From assembly GCF_016902345.1 (NCBI RefSeq), contig NZ_JACJLR010000008.1:33833-97832 (forward strand): a stretch of DNA of 64,000 bases, given 5' to 3'. Numbering within the stretch: the first letter of the stretch is position 1; each line of letters begins with the position of its first letter. This DNA comes from Mediterraneibacter glycyrrhizinilyticus (lineage in GTDB: Bacteria > Bacillota > Clostridia > Lachnospirales > Lachnospiraceae). A program made the translations under genes and the position numbers. Positions 7,855 to 16,265 of this stretch are shown here, piece by piece. The notes under the pieces are model-generated. The model was not told where the DNA came from. It was given only the letters and a program-made list of their open reading frames with translations, and did no database searches.

Positions 7855-8615
7855 GACTGTACCGGGCGGAGAATTTAAAATTCAGACATACGGTTACCGG
7901 GAAACTCTGGATCCTGATGCAGACGCTCACCCTGCTTCTGGCTTATGGGATCTCCCGGGGAAACAGGATCAGTTCGGCGTACAACTGGTGGTATACACTG
8001 ATGCTGCCGGGGATGGTGACTTTGTCCGCCTGCATGATCGGCGAGAAGGACCGGAAGGGAAAGAACCGGGCCGTCCTTTCTCTTCCATCGAGTCCGGGAA
8101 TGGTCTGGGATGCCAAGATCCTGGTGGGGATGAAGACACTGCTCCTGGCAAATCTGCTCGGCGCGGCGGCAAACCTGATCCTGGGCCTGTATCTCATTCC
8201 CAGGTTCTGGATACCTCAGGTCCTGGAGATTTCTCCTGCGCAGATCGCCGCCTCCGGGGCGGTGATGACGGCGGCAACGCTGTGGCAGATCCCGCTCTGT
8301 CTCTGGATGAGCCAGAAATGGGGATTCCTTCCGGCACTGATCCTCAATATGATCCTTAACGGCTCCGGTCCGCTGGCAGCGGTCACGCCTTACTGGATCC
8401 TTGATCCCTGGGCGATCCTTCCCCGGCTCATGACCGGGATCATCGGGATCCTTCCCAACGGTCTTCCGGCCATGCCCGGGAGTATGACCTACACACCGGG
8501 CATCACGGACAACAGCGTTATCATTCCGGGCGTGATGGTGATGATTGCCTGGCTTGCCGTGCTGTGGGGACTGTCCCGGTTCTGGTATGAGAGAAAGGGG
8601 GCGCAGACAGTATGA
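7851..8615 (+). CDS. Lantibiotic-immunity ABC permease, MutE/EpiE family
   Basis: 254-residue membrane protein with six hydrophobic segments. RAENLKFRHT at the start, the WWYTLMLPG region and GEKDRKGKNRAVLSLP are characteristic of MutE/EpiE-type subunits that, with a BcrA-like ATPase, expel lantibiotics from the membrane. The length is normal for the family. It overlaps the ATPase fragment by ATGA upstream and the MutG gene downstream, so it was built as one operon. With the ATPase decapitated, transport would need an ATPase encoded elsewhere. Confidence 0.85.
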   Translation: MRLYRAENLKFRHTVTGKLWILMQTLTLLLAYGISRGNRISSAYNWWYTLMLPGMVTLSACMIGEKDRKGKNRAVLSLPSSPGMVWDAKILVGMKTLLLANLLGAAANLILGLYLIPRFWIPQVLEISPAQIAASGAVMTAATLWQIPLCLWMSQKWGFLPALILNMILNGSGPLAAVTPYWILDPWAILPRLMTGIIGILPNGLPAMPGSMTYTPGITDNSVIIPGVMVMIAWLAVLWGLSRFWYERKGAQTV

Positions 8616-9301
8616 AAGGATTTGCAGAGCTGATGAAAAGCGAGTGGATGCGGATCCGGCACACGGTGCTGTTCTGGATCCACCTTGTCCTGCCTACAGC
8701 GGGAGCGGCACTCTTTTTGTGGTACTACAGTTTTGCAAAATGGGACACCGTGGATAAAGTACGGATGTATCTGCAGGTGGTCTCCTGTGTCTGGCCCTTC
8801 CTCTGCGGAGCGGTCTGCGGCATGGCGGAGGAAATGGAGGCGGACTGCGGATACCAGAACTTTTTCTGCCTCCCGGGAAGAAAGTTCCAGGCATTTTTAT
8901 CCAAATGGTGTCTGCTGATGCTGGCAGGGCTTTTTTCCTGCCTGATCGCGGTCATGGGCTTTGCAATGGTCTACGGACTGTTCCCCGGCGGGGATGTGTA
9001 TGCCCTGACGGTGTATCTGAAAGAGGCGGCAGTCATCTGGCTTGGCCAGGCGGCGGTCTATCTGATCCATCTCGTGCTGGCGTTTTCCTTCGGGAAGGGT
9101 ATATCCATCGGGATCGGGATCCTGGGAACCTTAAGCGCCTTTCTGATGCTGACCGGGATGGGAGACGGGATCTGGATGTTTTTCCCGTGGAGCTGGGGTG
9201 GCAGGTTCTGCTTCTATCTGCTATTATATATGACGGGAAAAGACGGAAAAACTGAGATCAATCCAATGATCATAAATGAACTGGGAATATGCCTTGTTTG
9301 A
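8612..9301 (+). CDS. Lantibiotic-immunity ABC permease, MutG family, altered C-terminus
   Basis: 229 residues, partner of the preceding MutE-like subunit. MKSEWMRIRHT, the long cytosolic loop GMAEEMEADCGYQNFFCLPG and five to six hydrophobic helices fit MutG/EpiG. Up to about residue 215 (YMTGKDGKTEIN) it looks normal. The last residues (PMIINELGICLV) fall in sequence shared with the damaged response regulator that begins at 9276, so a deletion seems to have joined the end of mutG to the inside of the regulator gene. The membrane core is complete. Confidence 0.8.
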   Translation: MKGFAELMKSEWMRIRHTVLFWIHLVLPTAGAALFLWYYSFAKWDTVDKVRMYLQVVSCVWPFLCGAVCGMAEEMEADCGYQNFFCLPGRKFQAFLSKWCLLMLAGLFSCLIAVMGFAMVYGLFPGGDVYALTVYLKEAAVIWLGQAAVYLIHLVLAFSFGKGISIGIGILGTLSAFLMLTGMGDGIWMFFPWSWGGRFCFYLLLYMTGKDGKTEINPMIINELGICLV

Positions 9302-9905
9302 GCGGGACGGGAACGTGGTGGATACGGTGTCGGACCCGTTGCAGCTCCTTGATAGGAAGAAAGACACGGATCAGTATGACCTGATCCTCCTTGATGTGAT
9401 GATGCCCGGGATCGACGGGTTCACTCTTCTTGGCATGATGCGGGATGAGATTGACTGCCCTGTCCTCTTCCTTACCGCAAAGACTGCTGAGGAGGACCTG
9501 ATGAAAGGATTCGGACTGGGGGCAGACGACTACATCCGCAAGCCCTTCGGGATCGGGGAACTCCGCGCCAGAGTGGAGGCCCATCTGAGGAGGGAAAAGC
9601 GGGAGAAGAAACACGCGGTCACAGTGGGAGGACTTCGGTTTTGTCTCAGAGAAAAGTGGATCGAGTACGAAGGGGATACGGTCTCGCTGACGTCAGGGGA
9701 GTATGAGATCTGCGAATATCTGGCGCTCCATCGCGGGCAGGTGTTCTCAAGAGAACAGATCTACGAGCATGTGTATGGATATGACAAAGAGGGGGACGAC
9801 TCTGCGGTTACGGAACATGTCAAAAATATCCGGACAAAGTTCCGGAAACTGGGACTCTCTCCGGTGGAAACCGTGTGGGGGATCGGATACAGATGGAAGG
9901 CATGA
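9276..9905 (+). pseudogene. OmpR-type response regulator lacking its first strand
   Basis: The receiver (phosphoacceptor in LILLDVMMPG, Lys in YIRKPFG) and the winged-helix output domain (LTSGEYEICEYLALHRGQVFSREQIYEHV, then VKNIRTKFRKLG) are intact. The chain, however, begins MNWEYALFERDGNVV, without the first beta strand and the acidic pair that hold Mg2+ for phosphorylation. There is no ribosome site, and the start lies inside the end of mutG. It probably regulated the lantibiotic-immunity genes. It is now likely unphosphorylatable or untranslated. Confidence 0.75.
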
Positions 9906-10008
9906 GAGCTGGAGCAGAAAAGAGCAGGAAAGCGCAGGGAAGAGCAGGAGAGAACCGGAAGCACTTTAGCAGATGCGGGCTCCTGCCGACAATGAAAGAG
10001 GAAAGAAG

Positions 10009-11205
10009 ATGGGACAGAGAAAAAAAGGGACAAGAAAACGGAATCTGTACATGGTGTTTATCCGGTATCTGCTCCGGTTCTGCGTACTGACGGTGATCCT
10101 GGCAGCAGGAACGCTGGTCGCTTATACCGTACTCGTAAACACCGGGATCGTCCGTCTGCCCACTTATGAGCAGAGCCGGATCGAGGAAGCGGCGGATGAG
10201 ATACGGCAGGGAGGAGACGAAGCAGCGCTGCTCCCGGACAGCTGTGAGTTCGGAGTCTATGATCCTGACGGGAACTATCTATATGGTACGTTTGAGGAAA
10301 ATGAGAGACAGGAAGGCTGGGAGCGGTGGAAGAACGGAGATACCGGGGCGTTTTACAACACCTTTTACCGGAGTATACAGAAAGACGACGGGAATCTGGT
10401 GATCGTCCGATACCAGATGGTGGCAAAATTCTCTGATCCGTTTTTGCGGGAGATCTTCCCCAACGCAGAGTTCCTGATCCTGTTCATCGCGCTGCTCCTT
10501 TTCTTGGCGCAGGCGGCGTTTACAGCCCGGAGCTTCGGGAGTTATCTGAAAAGACGCCTGGATACACTGACGGAGATCGCAGCGAAAGTGGGGCAGGAAG
10601 ATCTGGATTTTGAACGGGAATACTCAGATATCCGGGAGGTGGACGACGTCCTTGGAGCGCTCTTCAAGATGAAGGAGGCTCTTGGAAGGACGAAAAACCT
10701 TGCGGTCGAGTGTTCGTTCCCGGGAGAGGAGTTCATGATCCGGGGGAGGAAAGGATTCCGGGAGGAGCTGCTGCGCGCGATGGGAAATGTTTTGTCCAAC
10801 GGGGTGGATTACTCTCCGGCGGAGCAGACGCTGCGGATCCGGGCAGAGCTGCGAGCCCGGGCAGAACTGCGGGTCCGGGCAGGACAGAAGGAAATATCCG
10901 GGCTGGAAACGTTTTCTGAGGAAAAACAGGATGGCGGGACCTTCCTTCAGATCACAGTCGCAGACAGCGGACCGGGATTTTCCGGAGAAGCGCTGCGGCA
11001 TGGGACGGAACATTTCTATCAGGCGGACAAGAGCCGCGTCGGGACAGTACATTACGGGCTGGGGCTTTACATTGCAAGGACGGTACTGGAAGAAAACAGC
11101 GGGGCGCTGGAGATTGGAAATTCTGAAGAAACCGGAGGCGGCGAGGTCAGGATATATGTCCCCTGCAGCGTGGTGAGTGGAGAGACAGAAGATGATCAGA
11201 GTTGA
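10009..11205 (+). pseudogene. Sensor histidine kinase without the phosphoacceptor domain
   Basis: Two membrane helices (about residues 20-42 and 155-175) flank an extracellular sensor of about 110 residues and lead to a HAMP-like linker (DTLTEIAAKVGQEDLDF). At about 10690 the chain jumps from FKMKEALGRTK to NLAVECSFPGEE, and the whole HisKA helix pair with its ALAHDIKTPL-type H-box is missing. The ATPase part keeps the N-box (GNVLSNGVDYSP), ADSGPGFS and YGLGLYIA. The start at 10009 is chosen for GAGGAAAG just upstream, and an ATG at 9973 is possible. It cannot autophosphorylate. A run of RAELRARAELRVRAGQ is an in-frame repeat expansion. Confidence 0.8.
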
Positions 11206-11224
11206 ATGGTACAAGATATGATGA

Positions 11225-11554
11225 ATGAGAAAATACGAAGTATCCTGCGAAAGAGATATTCAGGATGTCTGTAAAAGAAACTCCGGTCAGAGTTTCATCG
11301 TAAATCAGTATCAGAAAACATACGTTGTGTCAGATCCCTATTATCATACACATGATTTTTATGAATTGATCTATGTGTACCGTGGCAGGGGAGGTCAATA
11401 CATGGCAGGAGAGAAAGATGCGCTCCGGATGGAGACGGGAGACGTATGTCTTCTCACCCCGGGGAAGATCCATGCCATGATGCCATCGAACTCTATTTAT
11501 ACCGGGCGGCTGCGATATCCGTTTTTTCGGTCTGCTATCTTATCGAGACGCTGA
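11225..11554 (+). pseudogene. AraC-family regulator, N-terminal fragment
   Basis: About 90 residues of a cupin sensor domain (YYHTHDFYELIYVYRGRGGQY, METGDVCLLTPGKIHAMMPS) typical of AraC/XylS regulators. After SNSIYTGR the frame loses similarity and stops, and the two HTH motifs that should follow are absent. Sequence at 11520-11640 has no convincing frame. Non-functional remnant. Confidence 0.7.
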
Positions 11555-11701
11555 TGCTGTAACTCTGCCGGGAGGATGGCAGTGCGAAGCCGCGGAGTAT
11601 TTCTTTCTGGAGTAAGGTTTTATAGTACGGTGGAGCATGTTATAAGCAAGAGGACAAAATTAATTAAGCCAATAATATAAGAAATGAAGTGACTGTATGA
11701 A

Positions 11702-12007
11702 ATGGAACGACTGTGGAATAAAGGTGGAAAGGCATGGACTTATGAGTATAAATACCGTCGGGGCGGTAAAACGCTTTGTGCGCTATATGCCAGAGATAAT
11801 TGTATCGGTTTTATGATCATCTTTGGAAAAGATGAGAGAACAAAATTTGAAGCAGAACGCAATGAGTATTCTCAACAAGTCCAAAGAATATATGATGAAA
11901 CAAAAACCTACCGGGATGGTAAATGGATAATGTTTGAACCGACTGATACCTCAATGTTTCGTGACTTTATCAAATTACTTGACATAAAAAAACCAAATAA
12001 AAAGTAA
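11702..12007 (+). pseudogene. DUF3788 protein lacking its N-terminus
   Basis: Residues from about WTYEYKYRRGGKTLCALYA to the end (GKWIMFEPTDTSMFRDFIKLL) match the shape of DUF3788 proteins, small cytosolic proteins of unknown function. Usual members have 30-40 more residues before this part. No ribosome site precedes the ATG, so this is probably the tail of a gene whose start was deleted between 11560 and 11700. Base composition is clearly more AT-rich than in the genes on either side. Confidence 0.5.
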
Positions 12008-12060
12008 TGATCTTCACAGTTACTATAACAAAAAATCAGAAGATAAGGAGGTACATAACC

Positions 12061-12393
12061 GTGAATAAAATGATTGCTTATTGTGGACTGGATTGTGAAA
12101 AATGCGATGCATATCTCGCAACGGTCAATGACGACCAGGAGCTGAGAGAAAAAACTGCAAAGCTGTGGGCTGAATTAAATAATGCGCCTATTCTTCCTGA
12201 ACACATTAACTGTAAAGGCTGTCGTGCTGAAGGTATTAAGCCCCTGTTTTGTGATAGTATGTGTGGTATTCGCAAGTGTGCATTGAAAAAAGGCGTTGCT
12301 ACTTGTGGAGAATGTTCGGATCTGGAAAGATGTTCCACTGTTGGGGCAATTCTGGAGAACGATCCGTCTGCTTTGAAGAATTTAAGAGAATAA
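12061..12393 (+). CDS. DUF3795 zinc-ribbon-like protein
   Basis: About 110 residues with ten cysteines arranged as CGLDCEKC, CKGC, CDSMCGIRKC and CGECSDLERC, the signature of DUF3795, a small cysteine-rich family of unknown function, probably metal binding. The GTG at 12061 is chosen because AAGGAGG lies ten bases upstream. An ATG three codons later is an alternative. It seems complete. It lies in an AT-richer island together with the DUF3788 fragment, a pair often found among stress or acquired genes, which is weak evidence only. Confidence 0.8.
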   Translation: MNKMIAYCGLDCEKCDAYLATVNDDQELREKTAKLWAELNNAPILPEHINCKGCRAEGIKPLFCDSMCGIRKCALKKGVATCGECSDLERCSTVGAILENDPSALKNLRE

Positions 12394-12424
12394 ATCTTAA
12401 AGAGCGGATACATGAAATATTCTT

Positions 12425-12613
12425 TTGACAATAAAAAAGTCCCCTGTGGTTCCGGAAGTGCTGGCATATGATTTCAGCAAGAAGCACATTCCAGGTGTCT
12501 GCAACGATTTCACTGCTCCAGTCAGGTATGTTTACTCTGGTGAAGCTGAGATTGTCCTGAGGGAGCCGTCAGATAGATGTGCCGTTCTTGACGTCATTTT
12601 GAAATATCGATAG
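12425..12613 (+). pseudogene. Unrecognised C-terminal gene fragment
   Basis: A frame reading PEVLAYDFSKKHIPGVCND and then APVRYVYSGEAEIVLREP to a stop after VILKYR looks like true protein but has no plausible start, and a different frame is open just before it. I do not recognise the family. It is most likely another truncated gene in this eroded stretch. Confidence 0.35.
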
Positions 12614-12624
12614 AATGAAACTGG

Positions 12625-12646
12625 ATATCACTGATATTAGTGATAT
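12625..12646. promoter_or_regulatory. Palindromic operator-like site before the SnoaL gene
   Basis: Perfect 8-bp arms ATATCACT and AGTGATAT around a 6-base centre, followed by an AT-rich TATAATA. It is suited to bind a dimeric repressor controlling the small gene at 12678. Confidence 0.5.
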
Positions 12647-12677
12647 AATACAAAGCAGATAATAGGAGATGACTATC

Positions 12678-12890
12678 GTGAACATTCGAGAGGACATTAT
12701 AAGAAAGTGGTTCGGCATGTGGCTTTCGGCAGAAGATACCGGCATCTCTGACATTTTTACAAAAGATGCGGTCTACATCGAGAGCTGGGGACCGGAGTAC
12801 CACGGAGCCGCGTCGATCCGGCACTGGTTTGATCCCTATGAGAAAGGGGATACACCGAGGTTTTGGGATGAGAAGGCAAAGTGGTTTTAG
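12678..12890 (+). pseudogene. SnoaL/NTF2-like protein with internal deletion
   Basis: The first 50 residues (REDIIRKWFGMWLSAEDTGI, FTKDAVYIESWGPEYHG, RHWFD) are the start of a nuclear-transport-factor-2-like fold. The last 18 (PYEKGDTPRFWDEKAKWF) look like the natural end of the same family, and about 50 residues between them are missing, with the join in or near the codons for FDP (12828-12836). GTG at 12678 is preferred because AGGAG lies nine bases before it. At 70 residues the barrel cannot form. Its stop codon overlaps the ribosome site of the next regulator. Confidence 0.65.
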
Positions 12891-12901
12891 GAGGTCGGGT
12901 G

Positions 12902-13570
12902 ATGAAGACCATAGCCATTATAGAAGACGACAAGCTCCTGAATGAAGCACTTTCACGGATGCTCACAAAGGCAGGGTATGAGACTCTGGGGGCTCATACT
13001 CTAAGGGAAGGTCAATCCTTGATCTCCCGGCTGCCGGATCTGATGATCATCGACATCAATCTGCCCGACGGCGAGGGCACGGAGCTCTGCCGGCAGGCCC
13101 GGGAGTACAGCACGATCCCGGTCCTCTTCCTGACAGCCAGGGATGAGGAGCAGGACATGATCGAAGCCTTTGACCTGGGAGCAGATGATTACCTTGTAAA
13201 ACCATTTCCTATGCCGGTCCTCTTAAAGCATGTGGAAGCGATTCTGAGAAGGACGGCCGGGGAGGAGGAAGGGAGCCTTTACCGGGGACTGAAGATCCGT
13301 CCGGACCGGAAGCAGGTCCTACGGGATGGGGAGGAGATCCGGCTTTCCGCCCGGGAATATGCGCTTCTGGAACTGCTGGCGAGGAACAGAGGAAAAGTCG
13401 TGACAAAGACCATGATACTGGAACAGGTATGGGACGCGGACGGCTCCTTTGTGGAAGAGAATACGGTGAACGTGACGCTGAACCGTCTGAAAAAGAAGAT
13501 CGAGCCGGATCCGGCGAATCCGGTTTATATTCGGAATGTGTTCGGTCTGGGATATACGTTTGGAGAGTGA
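12902..13570 (+). CDS. OmpR-family response regulator, Bce-like system
   Basis: 222-residue regulator with receiver (acidic pair ED 8-9, phosphoacceptor Asp51 in MIIDINLPDG, Lys100 in YLVKPF) and winged-helix output domain (LSAREYALLELLARNRGKVV, then NVTLNRLKKKIE and VFGLGYTF). AGGAGG precedes the ATG. Kinase, ATPase and FtsX permease genes follow, the order of bacitracin/lantibiotic resistance loci, but a foreign-looking gene pair separates it from the kinase. The likely target is the TGTAAG repeat pair at 15534-15550 before the ATPase gene. Confidence 0.9.
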   Translation: MKTIAIIEDDKLLNEALSRMLTKAGYETLGAHTLREGQSLISRLPDLMIIDINLPDGEGTELCRQAREYSTIPVLFLTARDEEQDMIEAFDLGADDYLVKPFPMPVLLKHVEAILRRTAGEEEGSLYRGLKIRPDRKQVLRDGEEIRLSAREYALLELLARNRGKVVTKTMILEQVWDADGSFVEENTVNVTLNRLKKKIEPDPANPVYIRNVFGLGYTFGE

Positions 13571-13626
13571 GATTTTTTATAAGAAATGGCAGGGAGAGGC
13601 AAACTAATAGGGGACAGCATTCTTTC

Positions 13627-13655
13627 TTTACAATAATTTCTGCAAATGCTATAAT
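13627..13655 (+). promoter_or_regulatory. Promoter of the small-protein/GNAT pair
   Basis: TTTACA at 13627-13632, 17 bases, then a perfect TATAAT at 13650-13655. It gives the inserted pair transcription independent of the regulator upstream and would also read into the kinase. Confidence 0.75.
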
Positions 13656-13684
13656 TGAAAAAAATAAAAGGAAGGAGGAACATC

Positions 13685-13858
13685 ATGAATTACGCATGCA
13701 TATCAGACAGACCGTTTATAGCGAAAAAGAGTTTGTCTGCGAAGAAGAAACTTACACCTGAGGCAAGATCAAGAAAAGCATTTATTCGTTCGCATAAATT
13801 CAGTATCGATGTCAATCCTTCGACTCACGAAGCAAAGATAAAGATTACGAAGGAGTAA
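13685..13858 (+). CDS. Small basic protein paired with a GNAT acetyltransferase
   Basis: 57 residues, rich in Lys and Arg (SLSAKKKLTPEARSRKAF, then HKFSIDVNPSTHEAKIKI). It has its own promoter and GGAAGGAGG before the ATG, and ends two bases before the acetyltransferase start. I do not recognise a named family. The tight coupling and order are what is seen for GNAT toxin-antitoxin operons, where a small DNA-binding antitoxin precedes the toxin, but no ribbon-helix-helix motif is obvious here, so that role is a hypothesis. The pair is AT-richer than its surroundings and interrupts a two-component operon, suggesting acquisition. Confidence 0.6.
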   Translation: MNYACISDRPFIAKKSLSAKKKLTPEARSRKAFIRSHKFSIDVNPSTHEAKIKITKE

Positions 13859-13860
13859 TA

Positions 13861-14415
13861 ATGAACAGTAGAATAAATGTTGTTCCGTATGATGCCAGTT
13901 TGCAAAAACTGGCATCATCATTTCATTCAGGCAATTCTTATCTGGATCGATTTTTATGCGACCCCATTTCATTGGATGACGGATTTGGAAAGACGTATAT
14001 ATTTCTGTCATCAGACAATAAAATGATCATCGGATATTACAACTTAGGTACAGGCTATATCGAAGAAAACGACGACGGAATTATTCGTAAGATAGGTGGT
14101 GCAGTACATATTAACTGTTTCGCTCTGGACGAGAAGTTTCATGGAGTACTTCAGACGGTTACGAATGATGGTGTGAAAGTAAATTTATCAGACATTCTGC
14201 TTGATGATTGTCTGGAAAGAATTGAAAATATGCGCAGAGAATATGTCGGATTTGCTTTTGTTACCTTAAACTCCACAAAAGAAGGATACAGCCTTTATTT
14301 GAGAAATGGTTTTGAAAATCTGGAGGAAGACATGAATTTTGCCATAGAAGATTCGGATCAGGAATGTATTATATTATGGATTTGGAGATGTAGATATAAA
14401 AAGTTCGAGGAGTGA
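13861..14415 (+). CDS. GNAT-fold acetyltransferase, possible toxin
   Basis: 184 residues with a GNAT layout. An early segment resembles SYLDRFL, a beta strand region (KIGGAVHINCFALDEKFHGV) corresponds to motif A, and VGFAFVTLNSTKEGYSLYLRNGF corresponds to motif B, with the usual Tyr before a Gly-Phe. GNAT toxins of the TacT/AtaT type have this size and acetylate aminoacyl-tRNA, but a housekeeping or antibiotic-modifying acetyltransferase is equally possible from sequence alone. The acetyl-CoA pyrophosphate loop is not of the classical Q-x-x-G-x-G/A form, which lowers confidence in catalysis. It is cotranscribed with the small protein at 13685. Confidence 0.65.
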   Translation: MNSRINVVPYDASLQKLASSFHSGNSYLDRFLCDPISLDDGFGKTYIFLSSDNKMIIGYYNLGTGYIEENDDGIIRKIGGAVHINCFALDEKFHGVLQTVTNDGVKVNLSDILLDDCLERIENMRREYVGFAFVTLNSTKEGYSLYLRNGFENLEEDMNFAIEDSDQECIILWIWRCRYKKFEE

Positions 14416-14418
14416 GAC

Positions 14419-15405
14419 ATGTTTCAGAATTTATCCAAGAGCAGAAAAGAGATGGAAGAGCTCTCTGCGGCGCTGGAGAGCCTGATCAATGGAGAGGAGC
14501 CCGCCCTTGACCGCATCAGCGAGGACAACCTCCCATCGAAGATCCGGAGCCAGATCCTGCGCCTGAACGATAAGATGCGGGGAAGCGAACAGGCCCTCCT
14601 GAAAGAACGGGAAGAGATACGGGGGCTGATCGCGGACACGGCGCACCAGCTCAGGACGCCGCTTGCAAATATGGAAAGCTACCTGTCGTTGCTGAAAGCG
14701 GATCTTGAACGCAAGACAGATGAAACGGAGTCCGCTGTAGCAAAGTTAGAGTCTGACGGAGCGGCGGACGGGGACAGTGAAAGCATCTGCATGGAAGACC
14801 AGGCATATTATATCCGGGCAATCGCGGAATCGGAGGAAAAGATCCGGTTTCTGACGGAGGGCTTTATCAGGATGGCCCGCCTGGAAAACGGGATCATACA
14901 GATCCGGAAAGATTCCCTGGATATGGAAGGAACTCTCCTTGGCAGTATCTTGCAGGCAAAAAAGGCCGCAGATGAAAAACAGATTGAGATCTGTCTTACT
15001 ATGAACGGGGAGAGCGGCCGGACGAAGAAAACGTCAGGCCGGGAGAAGGGGAAAAAAGCGGGATCAGCCGTTCTCCACGATCCCCAGTGGCTGGGGGAGG
15101 CGGTGTTCAATCTGCTGGACAACAGCATCAAATATTCCCCGGTACGCAGTACGATCCATGTGAGCACAGTGAAAAATGAGATGTTTTTCCGGATCGAGGT
15201 GAGAGACGAGGGGGCCGGGATCGAGGAGGGGGAGGAGAACCTGATCTTCCGGCGTTTCTATAGAGGAAAGCGTGTAAATGGTCAGAACGGGTTTGGACTT
15301 GGTCTTTACCTTTCCCGGGAGATCGTGCAGAGACACGGCGGCTTTATGAAGGTGAAGCGTCTGGAACCGGGGCTCTCGGTGGGGATCTATCTGCCAGTGG
15401 AGTAA
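14419..15405 (+). CDS. Sensor histidine kinase without membrane segments
   Basis: 328 residues. HisKA carries DTAHQLRTPLANMESYLSLL (H-box), and the ATPase domain has NLLDNSIKYSP, RDEGAGIE and GFGLGLYLSREIV. No transmembrane helix is visible, because the protein begins in what looks like the cytosolic linker (SRKEMEELSAALESLI). Bce-type kinases normally start with two helices, so either this is a soluble variant or its 5' end was lost when the gene pair at 13685-14415 inserted. GAGGAG before the ATG would allow translation. Inferred partner of the regulator at 12902, acting with the ABC transporter downstream. Confidence 0.82.
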   Translation: MFQNLSKSRKEMEELSAALESLINGEEPALDRISEDNLPSKIRSQILRLNDKMRGSEQALLKEREEIRGLIADTAHQLRTPLANMESYLSLLKADLERKTDETESAVAKLESDGAADGDSESICMEDQAYYIRAIAESEEKIRFLTEGFIRMARLENGIIQIRKDSLDMEGTLLGSILQAKKAADEKQIEICLTMNGESGRTKKTSGREKGKKAGSAVLHDPQWLGEAVFNLLDNSIKYSPVRSTIHVSTVKNEMFFRIEVRDEGAGIEEGEENLIFRRFYRGKRVNGQNGFGLGLYLSREIVQRHGGFMKVKRLEPGLSVGIYLPVE

Positions 15406-15533
15406 TGAACTGATTAATGAACTAATAATGTACTAATATGCGGAAGTAACGTATGGAAGAGACAGTGGAAAGCAGCCACAGAAATCAACTACAGAAAGCA
15501 ACCGCAGCCGCGGCGATGAACAAAACGGGAAAC

Positions 15534-15550
15534 TGTAAGCAGTTTGTAAG
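15534..15550 (+). promoter_or_regulatory. Putative response-regulator operator
   Basis: Two TGTAAG repeats at 15534-15539 and 15545-15550, start-to-start 11 bases (one helical turn), in the promoter region of the ABC genes. This geometry is typical for OmpR-family dimers. The likely ligand is the regulator at 12902. Confidence 0.5.
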
Positions 15551-15597
15551 TATTCCCTGTTAGACTGGAAATAAGAAAACATCACAGGGGGTATCTT

Positions 15598-16260
15598 ATG
15601 GAAGTATTAAGGACAGAAAACTTAAGGAAGATCTATCAGACTCCGTCGGGAGAAGTGCGCGCTCTCGACGGAGTTTCCATTTCGATTGAAGAGGGAGAAT
15701 TCGTCGCGATCATCGGTTCCTCCGGGAGCGGAAAGACCACTCTTCTGAACATGCTCGGCGGGCTTGATGATCCGACAGAAGGGGGTGTTATTGTCCGGGG
15801 GAAGCGGCTGGGCGGAATGAAGGGGGAGGAACTGACTGTGTTTCGCAGGAGAAACATCGGGTTTGTGTTTCAGAACTATAATCTGATGCCGATCTTAAGC
15901 GTAAAGGAGAATATCACCCTTCCTCTGAAGCTGGACGGGATGGGGATAGACAAGGCGTTTCTGAAGCGGATCGTTGACAGTCTGGGGCTCAGAGAGAAAC
16001 TGAGTGATCTGCCGGAAATGCTCTCCGGCGGACAGCAGCAGAGAGTCGCCATCGCCAGAGCGCTCAGCACCAAGCCCGCAGTCATCCTCGCGGACGAGCC
16101 CACCGGCAATCTGGATTCCGTGACCGGGACGGAAGTGGTGGGTCTCCTCAGATCCAGCGCCGCTGCCTTTAACCAGACTATCGTCGTAGTGACCCACAAT
16201 GAGGAGATCGCACAGATGGCGGACCGGATGATCCGGATCGAGGATGGAAAGGTGAGGTGA
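15598..16260 (+). CDS. ABC transporter ATP-binding protein, BceA type
   Basis: 220 residues with all motifs: Walker A GSSGSGKTT at 40-48, [28 protein letters not shown] and VTHNEE. It powers the FtsX-family permease encoded immediately downstream. Such pairs detect and remove cell-wall-active peptides from their lipid targets and also signal to the kinase. It begins a separate transcription unit with a regulator-box candidate upstream. Related to the ATPase at 3373, which has lost its permease. Confidence 0.92.
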   Translation: MEVLRTENLRKIYQTPSGEVRALDGVSISIEEGEFVAIIGSSGSGKTTLLNMLGGLDDPTEGGVIVRGKRLGGMKGEELTVFRRRNIGFVFQNYNLMPILSVKENITLPLKLDGMGIDKAFLKRIVDSLGLREKLSDLPEMLSGGQQQRVAIARALSTKPAVILADEPTGNLDSVTGTEVVGLLRSSAAAFNQTIVVVTHNEEIAQMADRMIRIEDGKVR

Positions 16261-16265
16261 TCGGC

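Noticed and set aside
10845..10890. Repeat in the kinase gene (RAELRARAELRVRAGQ) as a possible small array
   Set aside because: Only two and a half short units inside a coding frame, so not a CRISPR or mobile repeat.
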